Shown: positions 33,489 to 44,331, counted from the first letter of the stretch. The stretch: DNA of 64,000 nucleotides from Barnesiella intestinihominis YIT 11860 (GCF_000296465.1 NZ_JH815203.1:62001-126000), one strand, 5' to 3'. Numbers and translations: made by a program. The notes: generated from the letters alone by a model not told the origin.

Positions 33489-35456
33489 CTACCATTCTTT
33501 GAGTAATTCTTCTACTTCTGCATTTAAATTTTCGGCAAAGGTAGCAATTTTCATCGAACCTTTATCACCTTCACCCTGTTTTCTTACAGAAACTTCACCA
33601 TTTTCAGCCTCTTTTTCACCAACAACGAGCAAATAAGGGATTCTTTTCAACTCGTTATCGCGAATCTTCCGCCCTATCTTTTCATTCCTGTCATCGACAA
33701 ATGCCCGAATATCCTTCTCGGCCAATTCTCTAACAACCTGTTGCGCATAGTCGTTAAATTTAGCGCTTATAGGCAGAACAGCCACTTGATCGGGAGTAAG
33801 CCACAACGGGAATTTTCCGCCCGTATGCTCGATGAGAACTGCAACAAACCTTTCCATAGAACCGAAAGGAGCCCGGTGAATCATTACCGGACGATGTTTC
33901 TGGTTATCGCTACCGGTGTATTCGAGCTCGAAACGTTCCGGCAAGTTGTAATCCACTTGTATGGTTCCCAATTGCCAACGCCGGCCAATGGCATCTTTAA
34001 CCATGAAATCGAGCTTAGGACCATAGAATGCAGCTTCACCATATTCGACTCTGGCTTTTAACCCCTTCTCTTCACAAGCCTCGACAATGGCCCGCTCCGC
34101 TTTTTCCCAATTTTCATCGCTACCGATGTACTTCTCGCGATTGTTAGGGTCGCGCAAAGAGATTTGGGCTTCGAAATTATCGAACTTCAAAGCTTTGAAG
34201 ATAATGAATATGATATCCATTACTTTCAAAAACTCGTCTTTCAACTGATCCGGACGACAGAATATATGCGCATCGTCTTGGGTGAAACTACGTACACGAG
34301 TTAAACCATGCAACTCACCACTTTGTTCATATCGATAAACTGTACCAAACTCTGCAAAACGAAGAGGAAGATCTTTATAAGACCGCGGTGTCACCTTGTA
34401 AATCTCACAGTGATGCGGACAGTTCATAGGCTTCAACAAATATTCTTCTCCTTCTTCCGGCGTATGAATGGGCTGGAAAGAATCTTTCCCATATTTGGCA
34501 TAATGCCCCGATGTCACATACAACATCTTATTTCCTATATGAGGAGTAATCACCTGCAAATACCCAAAACGTTTTTGAACTTTACGCAACATAGCTTCAA
34601 GACGATCCCGCAGTTGTGTCCCTTTCGGCAACCAAAGAGGTAATCCCGGCCCCACATTGGAAGAAAAAGCAAAGAGCTCCATTTCCTTGCCAATTTTACG
34701 ATGGTCTCGTTTTTTCGCCTCTTCCATCAAAACAAGATACTCATCGAGTAACTTCTTCTTAGGGAACGTAATGCCATATACACGAACCAATTGTTTGCGC
34801 TTCTCATCACCTCTCCAATATGCCCCGGCCAAAGAAGTTATCTTCACGGCCTTGATAAGCCCCGTATTGGGCAAATGCGGTCCCCGGCACAAATCGGTAA
34901 ACGCACCTTGCGTATAAGTAGTTATCGTACCGTCTTCGAGTTCGTTGATAAGTTCAACTTTATATTCTTCTCCACGTTTACCGAATCGGTCGAGAGCATC
35001 GACCTTCGATATTTCTTTCCGAACAATCGGTTCTTTACGGCTCGCCAATTCGAGCATCTTAGCCTCTATCGTAGGAAAATCGGCCGCCGTAATAGTAGCC
35101 TCCCCCGGGTCCACGTCATAATAAAATCCATTTTCGATAGCCGGGCCTATACCGAATTTAATACCGGGATACAGTTCTTGTAATGCCTCGGCCAACAAGT
35201 GTGCCGAAGAATGCCAAAATGCATGCTTTCCCTCTGGATCGTCCCACTTGAAAAGTTTAATAGCAGCATCTGCGTTTATGGAACGAGAAAGATCCCACTC
35301 CTGTCCATCGACTGTCGCCGCAAGAACTTCCTGAGCCAATCTTGGACTTATACTCTCGGCTATTTGTAAAGGTGTAATACCAGATTCAAATTCCTTTACC
35401 GAATTATCGGGAAACGTAATCTTAATCATCATTTTTCTGTCCTTATCTATTTTCAA
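33489..35456 (-). CDS. thrS: Threonyl-tRNA synthetase
   Basis: Charges tRNA-Thr. The 655 residues include a TGS domain (about 10-70), the editing domain with [11 protein letters not shown] (about 80) and class II catalytic motifs: the zinc Cys in [22 protein letters not shown], and the second zinc His in [14 protein letters not shown]. The C-terminal anticodon-binding domain ([16 protein letters not shown] onward) is complete. The start may be eight or nine codons later ([11 protein letters not shown]), where most homologues begin. First gene of the operon with infC, rpmI and rplT. Confidence 0.97.
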   Translation of the reverse strand: MKIDKDRKMMIKITFPDNSVKEFESGITPLQIAESISPRLAQEVLAATVDGQEWDLSRSINADAAIKLFKWDDPEGKHAFWHSSAHLLAEALQELYPGIKFGIGPAIENGFYYDVDPGEATITAADFPTIEAKMLELASRKEPIVRKEISKVDALDRFGKRGEEYKVELINELEDGTITTYTQGAFTDLCRGPHLPNTGLIKAVKITSLAGAYWRGDEKRKQLVRVYGITFPKKKLLDEYLVLMEEAKKRDHRKIGKEMELFAFSSNVGPGLPLWLPKGTQLRDRLEAMLRKVQKRFGYLQVITPHIGNKMLYVTSGHYAKYGKDSFQPIHTPEEGEEYLLKPMNCPHHCEIYKVTPRSYKDLPLRFAEFGTVYRYEQSGELHGLTRVRSFTQDDAHIFCRPDQLKDEFLKVMDIIFIIFKALKFDNFEAQISLRDPNNREKYIGSDENWEKAERAIVEACEEKGLKARVEYGEAAFYGPKLDFMVKDAIGRRWQLGTIQVDYNLPERFELEYTGSDNQKHRPVMIHRAPFGSMERFVAVLIEHTGGKFPLWLTPDQVAVLPISAKFNDYAQQVVRELAEKDIRAFVDDRNEKIGRKIRDNELKRIPYLLVVGEKEAENGEVSVRKQGEGDKGSMKIATFAENLNAEVEELLKEW

Positions 35457-35510
35457 CGTTTTTCAAAAAACGCTTCTATTTTATACATTTAATAATAGAG
35501 ACACATGACT

Positions 35511-35538
35511 GTGCCTCTTTTTCCAAGGCACAAAAATA
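35511..35538 (-). promoter_or_regulatory. thrS promoter region with overlapping hairpin
   Basis: TATTTTTG on the minus strand (35,531-35,538) fits the -7 element. Immediately downstream GTGCCT and AGGCAC (35,511-35,531) form a hairpin that would sit at the transcript 5' end, about 55 bases before the start codon. Confidence 0.4.
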
Positions 35539-35579
35539 ATAATTATTTCATTACCCAAACGGATATTTATAAAAATCTT

Positions 35580-37661
35580 TTAATCACTCATTCGTTTCAA
35601 CAAGTTATACGCAGCCACAACTCCCAACTCACCCGCTTTACTCAAATCTGCCGTACCTTTAACCGTATCGCCTTGTTTTAAATAGACTAACCCTCGGTTA
35701 TAATAAGCGTCTCCAAAATCGGGACGTAACCGTATCGCCTCGGTATAATCGGCAATAGCACCCCTATAATCTTGCTGGGAACAACGCAGATTTCCACGAT
35801 TGTAATATACATATATAAACCGCGGTGCAGACTCTATCACCTTCTCATAATCACGCAGCACCATCTCATATTCCATTTTCAAACTCTCATTTCCCACTGC
35901 CGGTAATCCAGACAAAGAGAAATCTTTGGAGTTTTTCGAGCGCACCTGTTGAAAATCTATACTCTGTACAGACTCCGCCGAAAGTTGATATTCTATTTGT
36001 TTCGCTCTTACAACAGCCCGAAGGAAATAGGCTAACGTAAAATTTTGACTCGTCATAATAGCTCTATTCAAATCGTCAAGAGCACTAGAAAAATCCTGAA
36101 CAAGCATAAAATCGACAGCTCGACCGAAATAGGCCAATGGATTAGAAGGATTTATCTCTATAAGACGGGAATAATCATTTATGGAAGAGAAATGATAGTT
36201 TACCTGATCGGATAGCAGTGCCGCCTCGGCATTCGTAAGCAATAATTTCTTGCTAAACACATGGGTATCGTTCAACTCTTCGAGTTCCCTTACATAATAA
36301 ATATTCTGACGAACGGCATCGGGTCTTTCATAATAAGTAAGCACATACATTGGCTGTACGGATACTTGCACATTCTGATCTTGTACCCGTCCCCGAATTT
36401 TATTCTCATATTCCGGCTTATATTCGGTATGGGCATCGGCTACCAATATTTGATTGAACTTATTAATATTTTTATCAGACTCAGACCGCTCATCGGCTGC
36501 TTGTCCCGATTTTTTACTATTATTCGAAGCTACTGTATTTTCATCGATCGGTTCATACTGGGTCTTCTTTTGTAAATCCATAGCTAGCATGAAATCCTTT
36601 TCACCGCCTTTCATATCGCCCATTTTCCGTTTCGCATCAGAGCGAGCATAAAAACCCGCGGCAAAATCGGGGTACTGTTCCAAAACTACGTTAAAATCAG
36701 AAATAGCCTTCCCATAATTCCCGATCATATCATATAACAAAGCTCGATTATAAATTGCGAAATAATTGTTCGGTTCAGCCTTTATTACTTTTGTAAAGTC
36801 GGATATAGCCTTATTCCGTTCACCTACTTGCATACGCAATAATCCCCGATTGTAGTAGGTCATTGTATTATCGGGATCTAGTTTCAATATATAATCATAA
36901 TCGGCCATAGCTCCCTGCAAATCATCTTGATGATATTTTATACGAGCCCTATTGAAATAGTAAGACACTTCTTTGGGATCGAGCCTTAAAGCCTCGTTCA
37001 TATCGGCCAAAGCCGAATCATAATCGGCATCGTGCAACACTTTAATAATAGCCCGTTGAGCATATGCTCCCGATATGTATTTATCTATCGAAATAGCTTT
37101 ATCTATATCATCAATCGCTTTTATCGTATCGCCCTTCTCCAAATAAAACTGGGCCCTACTCATATAACCGTTGTAATAGTTCGGATGCAAAGCTATGAGT
37201 TTATCGAAACTTTTTTCGGCTTCGTCATATTTTTTCAACTGCACCTCGGCAATAGCCTTATTATTCAAAAAAGACCTATCTTCGGGGGCATAACGCAAAC
37301 CCTCGGTATAGTCGTCGATAGCGCCTTGATAATCCCCAAGATTCTGTCGGGCAATCCCCCGAACTTGATAGGCATTGACAATAAAAGGATTACGTTCGAT
37401 ACAAAGGGTACAATCTTCTTCTGCCCCTTTAAAATCATCGAGGCTCAACTTCGCAACTCCTCTATAAAAATAAGGCTCGGCCATATACGGCTTTACCTTT
37501 ATTACTTGATTGAAATATTGCATCGACAGAATATAGTCCTCAAAATAAAGTGCATTACGTCCGATATTCATCACTCTATCGGTATTAATCTGCGCCACAG
37601 ATAAAAAAGAGGAAAACGACAGCAATAGAAATATGATATTTGACTTGAATATAAGTTTCAT
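35580..37661 (-). CDS. Secreted tetratricopeptide repeat protein
   Basis: A scaffold-type protein, about 690 residues from the chosen start. A signal peptide (MKLIFKSNIIFLLLSFSSFLSVAQ) precedes about ten tandem TPRs (residues about 25-370, e.g. YFYRGVAKLSLDDFKGAEED, YNRGLLRMQVGERNKAISDF), a region without repeats (about 385-500) and two to three more TPRs at the end (YYNRGNLRCSQQDYRGAIAD). TPR arrays mediate protein-protein contacts; the partner is unknown. The frame stays open to 37,832, but a -7 element at 37,687-37,694 places the transcript start at about 37,680, so the ATG at 37,661 (or 37,676) is preferred. Confidence 0.85.
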   Translation of the reverse strand: MKLIFKSNIIFLLLSFSSFLSVAQINTDRVMNIGRNALYFEDYILSMQYFNQVIKVKPYMAEPYFYRGVAKLSLDDFKGAEEDCTLCIERNPFIVNAYQVRGIARQNLGDYQGAIDDYTEGLRYAPEDRSFLNNKAIAEVQLKKYDEAEKSFDKLIALHPNYYNGYMSRAQFYLEKGDTIKAIDDIDKAISIDKYISGAYAQRAIIKVLHDADYDSALADMNEALRLDPKEVSYYFNRARIKYHQDDLQGAMADYDYILKLDPDNTMTYYNRGLLRMQVGERNKAISDFTKVIKAEPNNYFAIYNRALLYDMIGNYGKAISDFNVVLEQYPDFAAGFYARSDAKRKMGDMKGGEKDFMLAMDLQKKTQYEPIDENTVASNNSKKSGQAADERSESDKNINKFNQILVADAHTEYKPEYENKIRGRVQDQNVQVSVQPMYVLTYYERPDAVRQNIYYVRELEELNDTHVFSKKLLLTNAEAALLSDQVNYHFSSINDYSRLIEINPSNPLAYFGRAVDFMLVQDFSSALDDLNRAIMTSQNFTLAYFLRAVVRAKQIEYQLSAESVQSIDFQQVRSKNSKDFSLSGLPAVGNESLKMEYEMVLRDYEKVIESAPRFIYVYYNRGNLRCSQQDYRGAIADYTEAIRLRPDFGDAYYNRGLVYLKQGDTVKGTADLSKAGELGVVAAYNLLKRMSD

Positions 37662-37686
37662 TAAATGCCTTAACATGATTATCAGA

Positions 37687-37694
37687 CAAATGTA
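37687..37694 (-). promoter_or_regulatory. -7 element that decides the TPR gene start
   Basis: TACATTTG on the minus strand, about 26 bases before the ATG at 37,661 and inside the longer open frame. A weak TTG lies about 18 bases upstream. Confidence 0.45.
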
Positions 37695-37844
37695 CGTAAA
37701 TAATGACAAAACAACACAACCCTGAGAGCATTTTATAAGATTTTTCTTTCCCAACGCATCGAATGAACATTTTTTACGCCAAAATGTCTTATATAAAAAA
37801 GAAGAAACTTTTTTCGTATCTTTATACCTCAAAATTGCACAGAC

Positions 37845-39119
37845 ATGAGCACAGAAAAAAAACTACAACACATCGTTATCGTCGGAGGCGGATTTGCCGG
37901 ATTTTTACTGGCCAAACGAATTAATCCTGAAAAGTTCAGAGTGACCTTAGTCGATAGAAAAAATTTTCATGCCTTTCCTCCTCTGTTTTATCAAATAGCC
38001 TCGTCGGGACTTGAACCGGCCGCCATTTGTTTTCCTTTCAGGAAAGAGCTACGTAAATTACGTCACGTCCGTTTCCATATGGGAGAAGCTCTTGCAGTAG
38101 ATACTCAAAAGCAAATTTTAACGACCAATACAGGAAATATAAATTATGATTATTTGGTACTCGCCACAGGCACAACCAATAATTTTTTCAATATGCCCGA
38201 ATTAAGGGAACGAGTATATACTCTGAAATCTACTGCCGAGGCTATCCGACTAAGAAATGAAATACTATTCTGTTTAGAGCGGGCCTGTACCTGCGCCGAT
38301 CCCGAATCGCGCCGCACGCTTCTCTGCTTCACGGTTGTCGGCGGAGGCCCGACCGGAGTCGAAATAGCGGGTGCTTTGGGTGAAATGAAAAAGTACATTC
38401 TGTCTCGAGAATATCCCGAGATCAGTCCTTGCGATATGCGCGTCGTTATCGTCGAAGGTTCAGACCGCCTATTACAGAATATGAGTACAGAAGCCTCTAC
38501 CAAATCTCGACAATACCTCGAACAACTCGAAGTCGAAGTCATTACCGGACATACCATGAAATCGTTCGACGGGACTTACGTGAGTTTTGACAACGGCGAT
38601 AAAATAAAATGCCATACCCTCATCTGGACAGCAGGTATCACCGGCGAACCTTTGAAAGGAATTCCAGAAACGTCCATAGGGAAAGGAAGACGAATCGTCA
38701 CAGACGAATACAACCGGGTCGTCGGGTGTGAAAACCTTTTCGCAATCGGCGATATAGCCCTGCTTACCGAAAAAAACTATCCCAAAGGTCACCCGCAAGT
38801 AGCTCAGGTAGCCATACAACAAAGCAAATTGTTAGCAAAAAATTTGAACCGGAACAGTTTCGAAACGCCTTTTCGTTATAAAGATAAAGGAAACATGGCA
38901 ACCATTGGCCGTAATCGTGCCGTAGCCGACTTGCCCTATCTAAAATTATACGGGCGGCCGGCTTGGTTCACATGGATGGGAGTTCATTTGGTTTCCATAT
39001 TAGGCATGAAAAATAAAATTATCACTTTTCTAAACTGGTGTTGGTACTATTTTACCTATAACGCCACCTTACGATTGTTGATACGCCCGACCCGATATCC
39101 GAAACGGAATGAAGAATAA
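37845..39119 (+). CDS. Type II NADH dehydrogenase-like FAD oxidoreductase
   Basis: A peripheral membrane flavoprotein passing electrons from NADH to quinone without pumping protons. The 424 residues show the FAD Rossmann motif IVIVGGGFAGFLLAKR (about 11-26), the second dinucleotide motif FTVVGGGPTGVEIAGALGE (about 164-182), and the FAD-binding CENLFAIGDIALL near 300. The C-terminal part (WFTWMGVHLVSILGMKNK, FLNWCWYYFTYN) carries amphipathic and hydrophobic helices for membrane attachment. Monocistronic; transcription precedes the exporter genes. Confidence 0.93.
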   Translation: MSTEKKLQHIVIVGGGFAGFLLAKRINPEKFRVTLVDRKNFHAFPPLFYQIASSGLEPAAICFPFRKELRKLRHVRFHMGEALAVDTQKQILTTNTGNINYDYLVLATGTTNNFFNMPELRERVYTLKSTAEAIRLRNEILFCLERACTCADPESRRTLLCFTVVGGGPTGVEIAGALGEMKKYILSREYPEISPCDMRVVIVEGSDRLLQNMSTEASTKSRQYLEQLEVEVITGHTMKSFDGTYVSFDNGDKIKCHTLIWTAGITGEPLKGIPETSIGKGRRIVTDEYNRVVGCENLFAIGDIALLTEKNYPKGHPQVAQVAIQQSKLLAKNLNRNSFETPFRYKDKGNMATIGRNRAVADLPYLKLYGRPAWFTWMGVHLVSILGMKNKIITFLNWCWYYFTYNATLRLLIRPTRYPKRNEE

Positions 39120-39188
39120 CCATATTTAATCCGTGTTTTAGAACAATTTTGGTTTGTTTTTCCTCTAAAAAAGTGACTTTTTTCAATC

Positions 39189-39196
39189 TACCTTTG
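39189..39196 (+). promoter_or_regulatory. Putative -7 element for the TolC-HlyD-MFS operon
   Basis: TACCTTTG, 27 bases before the TolC-family ATG. No convincing -33 element. Confidence 0.4.
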
Positions 39197-39222
39197 TCCC
39201 CCGAACAAATAGGTATTAATTT

Positions 39223-40554
39223 ATGAAAAAAGTCACTAGCGTATTTTTGTGCTGTTTTTTATTTATTGCACTCAATTATGCCCAATCTGGACAAGTGATG
39301 ACATTGAAAGAATGCATCGAAATGGGCATAGCGAATAATCTCTCCCTGCAAAATAAAAATCTAAATGTCCAAAAAAGCAAATACGGGATCTCTGAAAACA
39401 GGTTCAAACTGTTACCGGTCATCAATGCTTTCGCCAATTTTACCAATAGTCCCGAACCGGCCGTTTCGGTAACCGACGGAAGCAAATATGGAACTCCCTA
39501 TAACGTCACCAAGACACTACGATACAATGCCAATGGCGGTTTACAACTGCAACTACCATTATATAATCAGACCCTATATACAAGTATCGCCATCTCGGAA
39601 TTAGTAAATCGGATAGACCTATTGTCTTACGAAAAAGCCAAAGAGGATCTTATCGTCGAAATAGGGAAACTCTATTTCTTGGGACAAACGACCATCTGTC
39701 AATTACAAATTATCGAAGGAAATATCGCCCGTCTAGATTCCCTTCGCAACATCACACAAGCATTCTTCGATAATGGAATGGCTATGGACGTAGATGTAAA
39801 ACGTGTTGAAATAAATCTCGAAAATATGAGGGTTCAATATCACAACGCCCAAGCTATGCTTAACCAGCAACTCAACCTTCTGAAATATACGCTTGACCTT
39901 CCCTCGGAATACGAGATAACTCTTACCCCGCTCAATCCCGACATAACCGGGAATGTGCGTTTCAATGGTTTATCAGATTCGCTATACGAACTCCAATTAC
40001 TGGATACTCAAACCCAATTATTAAAGAAACAAGGACGAATAATCAATCAAGGTTACATACCTTCGCTCAATTTCACCAGCCAACTGGCTTATTCGGCTTA
40101 TACAGATAAATTCAAACATTTCTTCCACTCTCATATATCCAACAAATGGTACGAATCATTCAACTTCGGCCTGTCCTTGAAAATACCCATCTTCGATGGT
40201 CTGAGCAAACACACCAAAAAACAACAAGCCAACGTCGAATACCGAAAAGCTGTACTCCAACAGGAAAATACCCGCAAACAACTAGAAACACAGTACACTA
40301 ACTCGGTATCGGATTTGATGAACAATCAACGCAATTACGAAAAACAACAAAGCAACTACAAGTTGGCCGAAGAAGTTTACTTGGTTACAACCGATAAATA
40401 CAAAGAAGGAATAGCTTCCATGACCGAACTCTTACAAGATGAGCTCCGATTAACCGAAGCCCAAAACGGCTATTTGAGCGCGCACTACAATTATAAAATA
40501 GCAGAATTAAATTTGCTGAAATTAACCCAACAACTCGATATTCTCACCCAATAA
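39223..40554 (+). CDS. TolC family outer-membrane channel
   Basis: Outer-membrane exit duct of a tripartite exporter, 443 residues. The signal peptide (MKKVTSVFLCCFLFIALNYAQ) has no lipobox, unlike the RND channel at 5,986. It shows the TolC-family opening (MTLKECIEMGIANNLSLQ) and two long-helix repeats, with conserved FSLK-type region FGLSLKIPIFDG at about 325. First of three co-directional genes (44- and 2-base gaps) with an HlyD adaptor and an MFS pump. Confidence 0.92.
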   Translation: MKKVTSVFLCCFLFIALNYAQSGQVMTLKECIEMGIANNLSLQNKNLNVQKSKYGISENRFKLLPVINAFANFTNSPEPAVSVTDGSKYGTPYNVTKTLRYNANGGLQLQLPLYNQTLYTSIAISELVNRIDLLSYEKAKEDLIVEIGKLYFLGQTTICQLQIIEGNIARLDSLRNITQAFFDNGMAMDVDVKRVEINLENMRVQYHNAQAMLNQQLNLLKYTLDLPSEYEITLTPLNPDITGNVRFNGLSDSLYELQLLDTQTQLLKKQGRIINQGYIPSLNFTSQLAYSAYTDKFKHFFHSHISNKWYESFNFGLSLKIPIFDGLSKHTKKQQANVEYRKAVLQQENTRKQLETQYTNSVSDLMNNQRNYEKQQSNYKLAEEVYLVTTDKYKEGIASMTELLQDELRLTEAQNGYLSAHYNYKIAELNLLKLTQQLDILTQ

Positions 40555-40598
40555 TCCTGTAAAATTAATAATCAGTATATATAAATACTTTTACAATT

Positions 40599-41675
40599 AT
40601 GAAAAAAGAAAATAGCTCTCATTATAAACGGAGTAAAAAATTAAAAGCATTGCGTTTCGGACAATATACATTAAATGCAATCGGTATCATCGTTCTATGC
40701 TACGGAGTTTATGAAGCGGCTTGCCTTTTTCTCAATTACAAACGCTGCGAAACCAGCAACGATGCCCAAATAGAACAATATATATCGCCAATCAACATAC
40801 GCGTACCGGGATATGTAAAGAAAGTTTACTTCACCGAACACCAATTCGTACACAAAGGCGACACATTACTTGTTCTGGACGATAGAGAATACCGTATACG
40901 AGTATCGGAAGCCGAGGCGGCTTTGAAAGATGCCGAAAACGGAATTGCAATCTTGTCTTCCAGTTTGACGACGACACAGGCAACTGCTTCGGTTTACGAT
41001 GCCTCTATCGAGGAAATAAATACACGCATAAGCAAATTGCAAAAAGACTTGACTCGTTACCGCAACTTATTACAACGTAATGCGGCTACCCCCATACAAG
41101 TGGAACAACTCGAAACCGAGTTAACAGCAACACTCGCCAAGTTAGAAGCTCTGAAAAAACAGAAAGCCGCAGCCACTTCGGGAGTAAACGAAGTTACAAA
41201 CCGCAAAGCATCGGTCGAAGCCGGAATATTAAGAGCCCAAGCAGCTTTGGAAATGGCTCGATTAAATTTGTCCTATACAGTAGTTACCGCCCCTTGTGAC
41301 GGAACACTGGGAAGACGGGCCTTAGAGGACGGACAATTTGTACAAGGCGGTCAAAGTCTCACTTATATCATACCCGATACTCAAAAATGGGTGATTGCCA
41401 ATTATAAAGAAACCCAAATAGCCAATTTATACGAAGGCCAAAAAGTAAGCATCAAAGTCGATGCCTTTCCCGATAAAGAGTTTTCGGGACACATATCGGC
41501 CATATCGGGAGCCACGGGTTCTAAATACTCCTTAGTACCTACCGATAATTCAGCCGGGAATTTCGTAAAAATACAACAACGTATTCCTGTAAGAATCGAG
41601 TTCGACGAATTATCGGAAGAAGACAACCGACTCTTAGCAGCCGGAATGATGGTTATTATAAAAGCTAAATTGTAA
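40599..41675 (+). CDS. HlyD/EmrA-type membrane fusion protein
   Basis: Periplasmic adaptor, 358 residues. A single N-terminal transmembrane helix (LNAIGIIVLCYGVYEAACLFL, about 25-45) anchors it in the inner membrane. Then come the first lipoyl half (NIRVPGYVKKVYFTEHQ, GDTLLVLDDREY), a coiled-coil hairpin (about 95-205), the second lipoyl half (LSYTVVTAPCDGTLGRR) and a beta-barrel (VIANYKETQIANLYEGQKV). This EmrA-like architecture fits the MFS partner encoded two bases downstream. Confidence 0.93.
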   Translation: MKKENSSHYKRSKKLKALRFGQYTLNAIGIIVLCYGVYEAACLFLNYKRCETSNDAQIEQYISPINIRVPGYVKKVYFTEHQFVHKGDTLLVLDDREYRIRVSEAEAALKDAENGIAILSSSLTTTQATASVYDASIEEINTRISKLQKDLTRYRNLLQRNAATPIQVEQLETELTATLAKLEALKKQKAAATSGVNEVTNRKASVEAGILRAQAALEMARLNLSYTVVTAPCDGTLGRRALEDGQFVQGGQSLTYIIPDTQKWVIANYKETQIANLYEGQKVSIKVDAFPDKEFSGHISAISGATGSKYSLVPTDNSAGNFVKIQQRIPVRIEFDELSEEDNRLLAAGMMVIIKAKL

Positions 41676-41677
41676 AA

Positions 41678-43363
41678 ATGGCTCACACAAAAAATTATCC
41701 TTTTTACGACTGGGTTCCAAAACCACTGGGAATCATCATACTCATCATGCTATTCTGCCCTATTATGTTCATTAACGGGGCATATACCATAAATAGTGGA
41801 GAGATGTCGTCCGGTCTTGGAATTATCTCGGAGCACATTCAATATGCAAGCTATGCCGGAGCAATCGGCATGGTAGTATTCGCACCATTTATGCAACGAG
41901 TCTTGGCTGTGAGGAGACCCAAAATGATGTTAATGACAGGCTTCATTCTGTTATTTTGGCTCAGCTATATTTGTGCAATTACAGACAGTTGGTTACTACT
42001 CATGTTATGCAGTCTCATTACGGGTTTTATCCGCATGGCTCTCACTTTGATAAATCTATTTGCTCTCATACTGTATGCATTTAAGATAGAGGCCAGCGAC
42101 ATCATCACCCCGGGAGCCGAAGCCACCGATCCCGTAGTTGCCGACAAGAACGATCAAGCCAAAGGCCTCACACAACCTATCATTTATCTCTTTTTCATGC
42201 TCTTCGCGCAAGCCGGTAATTCGTTGACCGCATGGCTTGCCTATGAATATGAATGGCAATATGTCTATTACTATATGATGGGAATGTTGATGCTCTCAAT
42301 CGTCGTTGTTCTTTCCACCATGAAATATCAGAGGCATCTGAAAAAGCTCAACTTCAATCTCCGTCAATTCGGCGATGTAATTGCCGCATCATTGATGATG
42401 ATGGCTGGGTCATTCATACTGATTTATGGTAAAACACTCGACTGGTTTGACAACTACTACATACGGCTGGCCGCTATATTATTCCTACTGTCCACGGCCG
42501 CTCTCATTTTTATTGAGGGAAACTTGAAACACCCCTATCTGAAACTAGGAGTATTCAAACAGAAGAATGTTATTTTCGCTTCAATAACATTCATCATGCT
42601 TATGATGATTAATTGCAGCGCCATGTTCGTGAGCGTATTCACCAGCATATCTATGAAAATAGACAATTTTCAAAATGCCATGTTGGGAAACTATTCATTG
42701 GTAGGATATGTAATAGGAGCCATATTGTGCATGATTCTATCGGCTTTCAAGATACCCTTCAAATATATCTTCGCATTCGGGTTCAGTTTCATCACAGCCT
42801 ACGCCATATATATGTATTTCCAATACCAAAGCATGGGTCTTTATGAACACATGATATGGGCCACGATACTGCGCTCGACCGGTATGATGATACTCTATAC
42901 CATGTGTGCCGTATTGGGTAGTATACGCCTGCCTCTCAAATATATGTCGTCTTGGATTTTTGTAATGCTCTTTGCCCGGTCAATTATCGGGCCGACCGTA
43001 GGAACAGCGATTTATTCCAACTTATTAAACGAACGTCAGCAACATTATATGGCCACACTATCGACAGGAGTAGACTTGATGAATCCAGAAATCGCAGGCA
43101 GCTTCAATCAAACGGTGAAAGGCAGTCAATTCATGCAAGGACATAGTGCCGAAACCGCGACTACTCTTGCGACCATGCAAGTATCAGGACGCATTCAAGT
43201 ACAAGCCATGTTGTCGGCTCTCAAAGAAATCACGGGCTGGACAATCTTTGCAAGCATATTATTCATTATTATAGTTCTCTGTGTCCGGTACAAGCAACCA
43301 GAATATCCGGGAATACTGAATCTCAAAGAAAAAGGAGCTTATGTAGGGAAAGAATTAGCCTAA
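41678..43363 (+). CDS. MFS transporter, EmrB/DHA2-like
   Basis: An inner-membrane proton-coupled drug exporter of 561 residues with about 14 predicted membrane helices, as in the DHA2 group. The pairing with HlyD and TolC proteins makes an EmrAB-TolC-like tripartite pump. The motif-A loop of the family is only weakly recognisable (MQRVLAVRRPKMM at about 69-81). The loop between helices 4 and 5 carries an acidic insertion (about 134-160). The stop of the adaptor and this ATG are separated by two bases. Confidence 0.9.
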   Translation: MAHTKNYPFYDWVPKPLGIIILIMLFCPIMFINGAYTINSGEMSSGLGIISEHIQYASYAGAIGMVVFAPFMQRVLAVRRPKMMLMTGFILLFWLSYICAITDSWLLLMLCSLITGFIRMALTLINLFALILYAFKIEASDIITPGAEATDPVVADKNDQAKGLTQPIIYLFFMLFAQAGNSLTAWLAYEYEWQYVYYYMMGMLMLSIVVVLSTMKYQRHLKKLNFNLRQFGDVIAASLMMMAGSFILIYGKTLDWFDNYYIRLAAILFLLSTAALIFIEGNLKHPYLKLGVFKQKNVIFASITFIMLMMINCSAMFVSVFTSISMKIDNFQNAMLGNYSLVGYVIGAILCMILSAFKIPFKYIFAFGFSFITAYAIYMYFQYQSMGLYEHMIWATILRSTGMMILYTMCAVLGSIRLPLKYMSSWIFVMLFARSIIGPTVGTAIYSNLLNERQQHYMATLSTGVDLMNPEIAGSFNQTVKGSQFMQGHSAETATTLATMQVSGRIQVQAMLSALKEITGWTIFASILFIIIVLCVRYKQPEYPGILNLKEKGAYVGKELA

Positions 43364-43409
43364 TATATAACAAATAAAAAAATGTCCTACTTTTCGAGAA
43401 TTTATTTGT

Positions 43410-43417
43410 TATCTTTG
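43410..43417 (+). promoter_or_regulatory. Putative -7 element for the META lipoprotein
   Basis: TATCTTTG, 26 bases before the ATG. Confidence 0.4.
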
Positions 43418-43442
43418 CATATAACCAAAACAAATATATATA

Positions 43443-44261
43443 ATGAAAAATTTTCTTTTTACCGGATTCATTATTTTACTTCTATCCGCAGTATCTTGTA
43501 AAACGACTGAAAAAGGAAGTATGACACAAACTCAAACTCCCACATCACAAACCAATGAGAAGAAAAACATTTCTATAAATCGAGAAGAACTCAACGGGAC
43601 ATGGATTATAAAAACAGCCAAAGGTAAAACCGTTATAGGCGATTCACCAGTAGAAATCACTTTCGATCTCACAAACGGACGTATTTACGGCAACGATGGT
43701 TGCAACGTGATAAACGGCACTGCATTTTTCGAAAATGAGAATGGGTTACGTTTCGAATCGCTCATCTCGACGATGAAGGCCTGCCGACCAGAAGTTACAG
43801 ATCGTACTGTCCTCAATGCTTTGAACGAAACCCGCTCTTATAAACGAGCTGATACCAAAGAGCTATCTATCAAATTCTGTGACGAAAAAGGGAAATCTGT
43901 GATGACCCTTGAAAAACGAATGGTAGATCTATTAAATGGTTCTTGGAAAGTCACAACTATCGACGGGAAAAAAATCACCGAAGAAAATCCGACTATGGTT
44001 ATCGATATCCCAGAGGCAAAATTATCTGGATTTGCAGGCTGTAACCGTATGTTCGGAGGGATTTCTTTAGATGGAACCGCTTTCGGAATAGCTTTTACAC
44101 AAGTAGCAACTACCCGCATGGCTTGTCCAGATATGAAAACGGAGCAATTATTCTTATCGGCACTCGGCAAAGTTACCGGATTTTACATGATAGACAACTT
44201 TCATGCAGCATTATATCAACAACCCCAAACTCCGATAATCATCATCGAAAAAGTTCAATAA
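43443..44261 (+). CDS. Lipoprotein with two META/HslJ domains
   Basis: 272 residues: lipoprotein signal (LLLSAVSC, Cys19), a Thr/Gln-rich linker, then two META domains. The first (about 48-150) has LNGTWIIKT, YGNDGCNVINGT and STMKACRP; the second (about 160-265) has LNGSWKVTTIDGK, SGFAGCNRMFGG and VATTRMACPD. META domains occur in HslJ, a heat-inducible protein linked to novobiocin resistance in E. coli, and in protease inhibitors; the biochemical role is unclear. Each domain keeps the cysteine pair typical of the family. Followed by a terminator. Confidence 0.9.
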   Translation: MKNFLFTGFIILLLSAVSCKTTEKGSMTQTQTPTSQTNEKKNISINREELNGTWIIKTAKGKTVIGDSPVEITFDLTNGRIYGNDGCNVINGTAFFENENGLRFESLISTMKACRPEVTDRTVLNALNETRSYKRADTKELSIKFCDEKGKSVMTLEKRMVDLLNGSWKVTTIDGKKITEENPTMVIDIPEAKLSGFAGCNRMFGGISLDGTAFGIAFTQVATTRMACPDMKTEQLFLSALGKVTGFYMIDNFHAALYQQPQTPIIIIEKVQ

Positions 44262-44331
44262 GAAAATACAAAGCAACGATTACATGTCCACTGAAAAAAG
44301 AGCAGGATAAAAAAATTATTCTTATAAAAAT

